In this document: piece after piece, positions 62,480-64,000 of the stretch
How positions within the stretch are numbered: position 1 is the first letter of the stretch
How the letters are laid out: every line of letters begins with the position of its first letter
Origin: Bactericera cockerelli
Taxonomy: Eukaryota > Arthropoda > Insecta > Hemiptera > Triozidae
Assembly: GCA_024516035.1 (NCBI GenBank)
Contig: CM044957.1
Coordinates: forward strand, 3,631,017 to 3,695,016
Reading direction: 5' to 3'
Length of the DNA stretch: 64,000 nt
Notes under the pieces: generated by a model
Told to the model about the DNA's origin: nothing
Database searches by the model: none
Seen by the model: the letters and a program-made list of their open reading frames with translations, nothing else
Position numbers and translations under genes: made by a program

Positions 62480-64000
62480 ATAGTCAAAAATATACTGCTG
62501 ATGGTAGAAAGTCAAAGTTAGGGTAGCAAACAAGGTGATCCTCTTGGATGTGTTTTATTTTGTATTGCAATACACAAGATCATCACTTCATGCCAAGCCC
62601 CTCTGAACCTGTGGTATTTGGATGATGGATCTTTAGGTGGACCCCTTCATCTGGTCATGAATGACTTGGATTCCATTATAAAAGCTGGTAGTTCTCTTGG
62701 ATTGACTTTGAATATGAAGAAATGTGAGATTCATTTTAAAAACTGACAATGCCGATCTACACAGTTCAATGAAAAATAAGATCTTGCAAAAACATCCTGA
62801 TATAGTGTTTACCTCTAAAACCGAACTGAAACTACTTGGCTCTCCACTTTTCCCTGAGGGAGTTCCTACTGCAATCGATAAGAAAAAAGAACAAATCAAG
62901 ACACTGGTTTCACGTTTATCTGACTTGCATGCCCACCATGCTTTCTTTCTGTTGAAGAATTGTCTGAGTCTTCCTAAATTACTCTACCTCCTCAGAACTT
63001 GCAAAGCCTGGGAGTTTGGGAAGAATGAACTGAAGAGCTTTGATGATATGATACGGGCTGGTTTTGAAACAGTCACTAATACCACAATGACAGATTTGAC
63101 TTGGAGACAAGCAACACTACCCGTCAAGTTTGGTGGCTTGGGTATCAGACTTACTGAAGAAATTGCTCTCCCTGCCTACTTGGCTTCGATTTCTTCTGTA
63201 AGTTCTCTAGTGTCTCAGGTCAGAAAAGACTTTGATTTGGGATTAGTCAGTCTTACTGCAGTACAACAGTGGCACGAAAAGAGTAAATGTGATTCTCTCC
63301 CAACGACAAACATGCAAAAGGACTGGGACGAACCAATCATTTCTGAAAATGTTTCCTCTCTAATTCAGTTGATGACACCCAGAGATAAAGTCCGATTAAT
63401 GTCAGTGAGCACTAAAGAGTCAGGAGCCTGGATCCACGCTATTCCAATCTCAAATGTCGGTTGCTTCCTGGATGATGTATCTCTCAGAATTGTGATCAGC
63501 CTGAGACTAGGTTCAGAAATCTGTATTCCTCATACATGCCACTGTGGTGTTTCTGTGGATCCAACAGGACATCATGGTTTAATTTGTGTTAAAAACTCGG
63601 CAAGAATTAATCGGCACAGTGACTTGAATGCCATTCTCAAACAAGCTTTGGCTACCTGTCACATACCTTCCATTTTAGAACCACCGGGTTTGTTCAGAAA
63701 TGACGGCAAAAGACCAGATGGAATTACTATGGTGCCATGGGAAAAAGGAAAAGCACTGGTATGGGATGTCACCTGCGTTGATACGTTGGCTGCATCCAAT
63801 ATTGGTTACTCCATAGATGGACCAGGTGAAGCAGCAAGACATGCAGAGATAAAGAAGATGAAAAAATATGATGAGATTGGACAGCAATATAACTTCGTTC
63901 CTGTTGCAGTGGAAACTTTTGGTGCGTTTGGACCCGCAGCAAAAGCACTCATATCAAAAATTTCAAGAATGTTGGTTGACCACACAGGAAACAACAGAGC
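62480..64000 (+). pseudogene. LINE fragment: reverse transcriptase plus restriction-like endonuclease
   Basis: The first frame carries KQGDPLGCVLFCIAI, LWYLDDGSLGG (RT active site) and LGLTLNMKKCE. A stop lies just before it (about 62512) and a one-base shift near 62740. The second frame is then open from about 62745 to the window end: TDLTWRQATLPVKFGGLG, a Cys/His motif (CHCGVSVDPTGHHGLIC) and RPDGITM with VWDVTCVDT. That order fits a restriction-like endonuclease domain (PD...D) as in R2/R4-type LINEs. The 5' half is missing and the 3' end is outside the window. Confidence 0.75.

Overview
The window is eukaryotic and most likely from an insect genome. It is AT-rich, has spliced genes with GT/AG introns, and is packed with metazoan transposons, short interspersed elements (SINEs) with tRNA-like or 5S-rRNA-like heads, microsatellites and minisatellites. 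The species cannot be named from sequence alone; a hemipteran is a guess. Two 100-base N blocks (41384-41483 and 55038-55137) are assembly gaps. The SINE labels A to H used below are working names defined here only.

Layout. 1-21.6 kb: no host gene recognised. It holds a 34-bp satellite-like array, many SINEs, a 1.8-kb TA-flanked DNA transposon with 84-bp inverted ends (4864-6641), long pyrimidine-rich tracts, a short RTE-type LINE fragment with a 14-bp target duplication, a MULE transposase remnant and a deleted mariner-like element that splits a SINE. 21.6-32.3 kb: what looks like one 10.7-kb CACTA/Mirage/Chapaev-type (CMC) DNA transposon. It carries a zinc-finger plus DDE transposase gene (806 aa), a four-exon gene for a 647-aa SAM-like accessory protein, elaborate subterminal repeats and short CAC-type terminal inverted repeats flanked by TA. 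32.3-41.7 kb: SINEs, hairpin MITEs and microsatellites. 41.7-50 kb: the 5' part of an unrecognised multi-exon host gene on the minus strand. One of its introns holds a full-length Ty3/Gypsy retrotransposon with identical 161-bp LTRs and a CACTA target duplication. 52-54.6 kb: a palindromic MITE, then an intact single-exon carnitine acyltransferase gene. 55-56.5 kb: a minisatellite with a 480-bp higher-order period. 57.4-61.3 kb: a 5'-truncated RTE-type LINE with ORF1, ORF2 and a (GA)n tail. 62.5-64 kb: a broken RT plus restriction-like-endonuclease LINE running off the window.

How the parts work together. The only clear host functions are carnitine-dependent acyl transfer (52684-54579) and the unrecognised minus-strand gene. 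Nearly everything else is mobile DNA in nested layers. The two CMC genes lie on the same strand with no AATAAA between them and together resemble the two-product layout of plant En/Spm elements. The Ty3 copy looks recent. The SINEs record repeated rounds of insertion and head/tail exchange.
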